Assembly (NCBI GenBank): GCA_913046175.1
Contig: CAJWSN010000036.1
Location: forward strand, 1 to 9,952
Source of the DNA: an uncultured Opitutia bacterium
Lineage (GTDB): Bacteria > Verrucomicrobiota > Verrucomicrobiia > Opitutales > JABJCN01
DNA: 9,952 nucleotides
Direction: 5' to 3'
In this document: piece after piece, positions 1 through 6,700 of the stretch
Position numbering within the stretch: the first letter of the stretch is position 1
How the letters are laid out: each line of letters opens with the position of its first letter
Program-made: the position numbers and the translations under genes
Notes under the pieces: generated by a model
The model's database searches: none
What the model was told of the DNA's origin: nothing
The model's input: the letters and a program-made list of their open reading frames with translations, nothing else

Positions 1-2
1 AT

Positions 3-794
3 GTAGTCACCTACAATGTTCAAGATGCGTCTGGCAACTTTGCCCAAGAGGTGAAAAGGACGGTCAAGGTTGTCGATACGACACCACCATCAATTACCCT
101 CAATGGAGATGCGACCGTTAAGCTTGAAGTTGGTGTCAACTATTCCGATGCAGGGGCAAGCGCATCTGATTCCTTGGAGGGCAATCTTGACATCAAGATA
201 AAGCAAACAGGCAAAGTCGAAACCAACAAAATTGGCGAGTATGTGATAAGCTACAATGTGACTGACTCATCAGGAAATGCCGCTTCCACGGTTACAAGAA
301 CAGTCATTGTTGGGGATACGGGTGCGCCAGTGATTTCTCTTAATGGGTTGGCTACAATAACCCACGAAGCCGGAACGCCATATGAGGATCAGGGTGCCGC
401 CGCGCTGGATACTGGCGATGGGGATATTTCATCAAAAATAAATGCATCCAGTAATGTGAATGTAGCTGTCCCGGGGACTTATACAGTCATCTATTCGGTT
501 TCTGATTCCCAGGGAAATGCTGCCGCCGAGGTCACCCGAACGGTGACAATTTCGGATACAACTAACCCGACAATTATTCTAAATGGTGAGGCAAGCGTTG
601 TCATTGAAGTGGGTCAGGAATACTCCGATGCCGGGGCCAGTGCGTCCGATTCAGTTGACGGCGATTTGAGTGAATCAATAAAGACAACCAACCCAGTGAA
701 TATCGAAGTGGCTGGGGTTTACACATTAATCTATAATGTCAGTGACAAGGCTGGGAATCTGGCCGATCAAGTAATAAGAACAGTCAAGGTTGAA
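3..794 (+). repeat. Tandem DUF5011-type Ig-like repeats, 240-base period
   Basis: Three complete repeats begin with an Asp codon at 75, 315 and 555, exactly 240 bases (80 residues) apart. They follow the tail of at least one more repeat at 3-74. Each reads roughly D-T-x-x-P-x-I-x-L-N-G, then a V/A-G-x-x-Y-x-D-x-G-A segment, and ends Y-x-V-x-D-x-x-G-N-x-A with R-T-V. This matches the bacterial Ig-like DUF5011/HYR-like pattern used as spacer stalks in secreted proteins. The repeats have drifted at DNA level (third-position changes throughout), so they are old duplications rather than a recent expansion. The array continues leftward out of the window, and its total number is unknown. Confidence 0.85.
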
Positions 795-3700
795 CCAAAG
801 AAGGTCGAAAAGATTCAATTGGCCGTTGTGAGTTATGAACCGGCCAAGGATGCCACAAGCGTCGATTTGACCAAGCCCATCACAATTAATTTCAACAAGG
901 AAATTACCCAGGGCTCAGGCTTGATTGTCTTGAATTATTTCAACCCCGAAAGTGATGAGAAGGGAACCCCGACATCGATAAATATTGGAGATGCTGAGCA
1001 GGTTCTGCTCACGGGATCAAGCATCACGATTACCCCTAAAACCGGCACATTAAGGCCCGGTTTTAAGAACACGCTTCACATCGAGAATGGTGCAATCAAG
1101 GATTTGGAGGGTGCTGCATTTGAGGGAATTGCCGAGAACGATTATGTTTTCACAGCTTCAACAATCAAACCTGGCATTCCATCAGGTGTAGTTGCAGATG
1201 CATCAGATGGAAAAGCAACAGTTACATGGGTAGCTCCGGTATCTGACGGAGGTTCGGCCATCAGTAGCTACACGATCATTGCCGAGCCTCAATTTGAGGG
1301 CGGGCAAGGATTAACCGGTCAATGGAACGAGGGTGATGGAGGCTTAAGCTTAGAATTGGAAGGTCTTGAAAATGGTAAGGAATATATCTTCAAGGTTATC
1401 GCAACCAATGAGGTAGGGGGTAGTGAAGAGTCCAAGCCGAGCGGGGTAGTTACTCCATTGGCACGTGTATGGCATTGGGCTCATCCGGAATATGCAAATA
1501 ACTCCAATACACCAGTGGGCAAGGCATCATCCGGAATATTCCCTGTTGCGATGTCTGACAGTAGTGGGAACTTGATGGTGACATGGGAGTCTGATGCGGG
1601 TGTAAATGGCAATGTAAGGACAGCAGCAGGAAGTTGGTCAAGCCCGGTAACAAAAGAGCAATTTCTGGGTGCAAAAATTGGTTCATTTAAAGAATATAAT
1701 ACTGCTCAAGATACAACGGGAGCTTTTCTTGCCGGCATTAAAAGCGATGAGGAAACGAAAAAGGATATTCTTCATTTCAGGAAGGCAACGGCCCCTGGCT
1801 ACAAGTGGGGTGAATCAGAGTCACTATCATCAATTGATGCTGATGCAGCCGACCCAAGAATTGCAACCGATGGTAATGGAAATATTGCGGTAATGTGGCA
1901 CGAGAGCGGGAAGATGAAGCTGGCTTTGAAGTTATCGTCATCGGAAAAATGGAGCATCAATACTGTCTCACCAGAAGGCTCGACAGGTGCAAATCCAACC
2001 CTTGACATTGATGGTGCGGGAAATGCCATTGCTGCCTGGCAGGTCTTCAAGGACAACCACAACCAGATAGTCGTTAGTTATCTTCCAGCCGGTGCGGATC
2101 TGAGCAAAGTTCAATCTGCGTTTATTTCGAAGCCAACCGGGAATTCTTATTTTCCGCTAATAAAGTTCGATAAGGATGGGAATGCGTTGGCTATTTGGCG
2201 TTGGTCCGATGGTAAAAATTACAGGATCCAGGTATCCTATCGCGCCAAGGGGGAGGATTCAAAATGGAGTGAACCAGTCAATATCAGCGATGAGGGCTAT
2301 GATGCCGACCACTTAACGAGGGAAAGAACGGGGAGCCCAATTGGTTTTGATTCAGCTGGCAATGTTCAGGTTGTCTGGACGCTCAATAATAAGGCGGTCT
2401 ATCAGATACAGACTTCCAGTCTGAAGGCGGGAAGTAATACGTGGTCCGCTCCGGTTACGCTTTCACAACACGTTGATTCTGAAGGGCGTCTTAACCCGCT
2501 GACAAATGCCCAACTGCCTTCGATTGCGGTTGATGCTGATGGAATAGGAACCGTTGCATGGCAGCAGGTCGCCCCGACAGGGGTTTCGCAAATCATGGTA
2601 TCCAGGCAATTATCTCAGGACCAATCATGGTCAAAACCTGAGCTACTTTCCAGGCATGAAAACCATGCTTTTCACCCGATTGTTGCAAGTGGAGGTGGAG
2701 AAAAGGGTAATCCAGTAGTCTTCTGGGTACAAAAATTGAGCGATAAATTATTCAGTGGTTCAATTGAATCTGGGCTCCGGGAGATATCAATCGCTGAGTG
2801 GTCTTATGGTGTCCCCATTGTTTCTGGTGCCAATAGATTTGTGCCTGCAAGTGATATATGGCCGGTGGCGAGCAGCGACACCTCTTCAATGAAACATTTC
2901 GACCAGTTTGGTGGCGATTTCTACATGGGTGGTGTTCTCTATAACGGTTTTTCACTGCCTCAGGATGGGCCCAATGCGGTATCTAAAAAGGGAGTCCTTA
3001 AGGAAAACGCAGTGGTCTCAAATTTTGGTAGTAGTTCATGGACTTTCTTTGGCAATCAGGGCGAGTTGGTAAATGCCACCTTAACTTTGCCGGAAGCAGG
3101 TTTTGATCCTGATATAGTGATTCTTGGACCGTCCAATGAGCTTGTGTCGGTAAATTTGGGAGGTGGTTCCAAGTTAAACTATTCATTGCACACCATCCTG
3201 CCATACACTGGTGAGTATACCCTGGTTGTCTACAACCCTGAGCCATTTGAAAAATATGATCTATTCTTTAGTCGAGGTAAGAATGGAATAAAGACAGCTG
3301 GTTCGATCAAGATGTTTGGGACAAACGAATGGGAGTTTGAAGGAAAAGCAGGGGACAGCGTGTATCTGAGCATGCAGGGTAAATTTTTCAAGGAATCAGA
3401 AGGCATAGATGTTACCGGGGGAAATGCAATATCATCGTGCATCATAAAGCTTATCGATCCTACCGGGACAGTAGTCTCTGAGTCAAAGAGCATTGATTAT
3501 CTCGCGATGTGCCATGCGACATTGGCTGTGGATGGGACTTATAAAGTCGAGTGTTCTGCATATAGCAATGACCTGGGTGGATATGAGCTTGGACTCTACT
3601 CATCCAACTCGCAAAGCGCCCTCGTTAGAACGGTTCAGCAACCTGGTATTGTCAAGGGCTCCATCATATTGGGTGAGGGGAAAAGTGGTCAATTGTTGCC

Positions 3701-6700
3701 GAAGGAAACCGCGACATGGACATTTGATGCTGCAGAGGGCGATCAGATAGTTCTTTCCTCCACTGGAATGGACACTGTTCTGTCACTCTACGATCCCGAA
3801 AAAACACTTATTGAGGAACACGATGACAGAAACAGGTTTAACAAATCCTCTTTAATCAGGATCAACGGGCTTAAAAAATCGGGAACTTATACCGTCGTTG
3901 TGGGCAGTTCAGTATCCTCAAAGGGTGGGGAATATAAACTAACCCTTGCAAAACCTCAGTTTAATTTCAAGACCACAGTTGCCGATTCGGGTAACTCCGG
4001 TCAGGAGGGCGATGAGAGGCCTGATCCCATAAAGGTAAATGTGATTGTGCTTACGTCGGATAAAACCTTGGCAACCATACCAGTGAACGAAGCAAGTTGG
4101 GGCAGTTGGCCAAACAGCCTGATTGACGATTTAAATGTCAATTATGGTGCCATTGCCTTGGGGTATACCCCTCCCAAATTCGAACTTTCAAATTATACAA
4201 TACTTCACTCTGAGAAGGTCGAATTTGCATCTGCATTTGATGCAGCCTATGACTTCACCGATCATCCATTTGCAGAAGGAGGCGCCATAAACCTCTTCTT
4301 TGTGGGTCTTCCAGATGCCAACAGGGGGATCACCTTTTTGGATCAGCGACTCTACCGGAAAAATGGCCCAATAGTACTTTTGAACAACGATTTAACCAGA
4401 AGTTCACTGATCCACGTACATGAGGTTGGTCATGTCTTTGGAATTGAGCATGTTGCTGGTGAAGGTGTTGGGGCTTCCAGGGAATATGTAACACCAAATG
4501 GTCCGCCGATCAGGTATCAGGCATATACACACAGCAATCTTGAGTCAAATCTCATGGGGAGTTGGGTTTCTGACGGGGATATTAGCCATGATGTTACAAT
4601 GTCGACCACCATGTATAGGCAGACTTTTAGCGACATATTTGCCGCATGGTTGAAATGGAACGAAATCGAGAAGTCAGAACAGGAAACAGGTACGGGAGAT
4701 GGAACTGGCGAAGAACCACAGGACAACAAGGCGCCGGTTTTGGCTGACCTTCCCGATGTGACTACTGATGCCGGAGGTGAATCTGTGGTGACGGTTGAGT
4801 TCACAGATGAAAACCAGACCGACTTTCACACGATTAGTGTTACCCCAATAGGGGATAATTGGGTTACCTGGGGCGTCACAGTTTTGGGTGAGGGCAACAC
4901 CAGTGGTAGCAAGTTTGTATTGACCAGTGCGAAAAATTCCTCCGGAACCATACCAATCAGGGTGGAGGTGAGTGATGGCTCCATTAAAGTGAGCAAAGAA
5001 TTTAACTTCACTATAAATGTGCCCAAGCCGGTCCTTGGTGAGGCTTACCAGTATCTTGATCCCGATTCCGTGGCTGAAAACAAACTAAAGGTTGCGGTTC
5101 TAATGGTCGATTCAGCGGGAGGTAAGACCGTGTTTCCCGGGTGGCCATCAACGTTCAATGAATATATCGCTCCTTCAACACTGGGCGATCTGGTATTTAA
5201 GAGTAAAAATGGCTTAAACGCATTTCTCCAGGAAGCTTCTTATGGAAGAAACTCATTGGAGGGAAGTGTGATCGGTTGGGCTGTCTTTGATTCCGCAAGT
5301 GAAGGCGAGGCATTTGATAGTCTGAAGGGGCAGAAAAAGGTGCAAGCTGCGGTTACCTTACATGAACACCATACTCAGGCCGACTTATCCGCTTTTGACG
5401 TTATAGTTGTCTATACCAGGGAAGGTGTAAGCGGCAGCAGATCATCGCATTCAAAAGCGGGGATTGATGATCAAATTGAAGTAAACGGAAAAAGTAGCGC
5501 ATTGAAGTGGGTTCTTTTAGAGAACACCACCTTGGAACAGGATAATGGGGATATCCCATCCGGTTCAGATATGGTGCTTCCTGCCACGTCATGGGCAGTC
5601 GAGTTCCTCGAGCAAATGGGGATTGAAGGCAGCGCAATGGCTTTGTATTCGGATTCAGCTGACGCTGAATCGGCTGTTGTTCATTCATTGCCTGACGGTG
5701 CAAATCCATTTTCGATCATGGGGGCGCCTCAATGGGCAGCTCATCCCGATCTAGGCATGAAAATCTCACTGGGATGGCTCAAGCAAGGTGAATATTCAGA
5801 AGTAAAAGCCGATGGAACTCACAGAATATCTGCGTTGGAATCAAAGCTTCAATCGGGTGACCAAGAATCATCGTCAGATTACAAGGGAGCAGTCATCGAA
5901 CTGCCTTTCCCGTACACATTCACCAGCAAGTCAGGGACAAAATTTGAGACCCAACGTCTGTTTGTTGAGTACCGCGATGGAATAGGATTTGATGGTCCGC
6001 TTAAGAGCAAGCTCGAAGACGCGGGGCAACTTAAACCTTACACCAGTTTGGAAACAGTTAACCGTAGAGGTTTGTTGGTTTACGCCGCCTATCCAGAAAA
6101 TATTGGCACACAATCGACCGTGCTGTTGGACATGCATCCAAGCACGCCATTGACCGAGGATGCCGCAAAAAACAGTTTATATAGAGCGTTCGGCGAATTG
6201 AGTGATGCCTTCCTGAACCTCGAAGAGGTTTTCACGATAGGAAATGGTGAAACTGGCGAGAATGCAAAAGAGGTTGTCATTAAGGTAACCTCAATTGCTA
6301 CAGACTTCACTTGGATCGAGTTTAATGTGACCGGGATCGGTACCGATGTTGGAGGTGAAGCATCTACCGGAGGGGCGGAGCCAGACAACCCCGAACCCAA
6401 ACCTGCGCCAGAGTTGGTTAATGATCAAAAAGAGTCTCGTCGCACAATTGGTAAAAAGGGAGGCACATCCTCATCTGGAGGGATGAACACACTTCTTGCG
6501 ACGAGGGAAATTGATATACAAGCCAACGAGGAGAGCACGCTTTGGTTGAAGTTTGATCATGCATGGATCCCCGCAGGCAACCAAAAGGCGATCATTAAAG
6601 TTTCATATGATCAGGGGGAACAGGTTGAGGTTGTGAGGTACGAATCAAATTCTGAATCCAGTTCCTACAAGAAAAATGCAGTCGATGAAACGGTCACACT

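Noticed and set aside
51..53. GTG as the true start of the giant gene
   Set aside because: It falls inside a DUF5011-like repeat whose preceding residues (Y-N-V-Q-D-A-S-G-N) are encoded in the same open frame, and no signal peptide follows it.
5361..5375. L-H-E-H-H in the degenerate peptidase domain as a possible zinc motif
   Set aside because: The spacing is HEHH, not HExxH, and it lies well upstream of the Met-turn, before the expected zinc helix at 5598-5630.
5652..5671. Perfect inverted repeat with 8-base arms (gattcagc / gctgaatc) and a 4-base loop
   Set aside because: It sits in the middle of the coding frame (D-S-A-D-A-E-S), has no T-run and no nearby gene boundary, and a chance palindrome of this size is expected in 10 kb.
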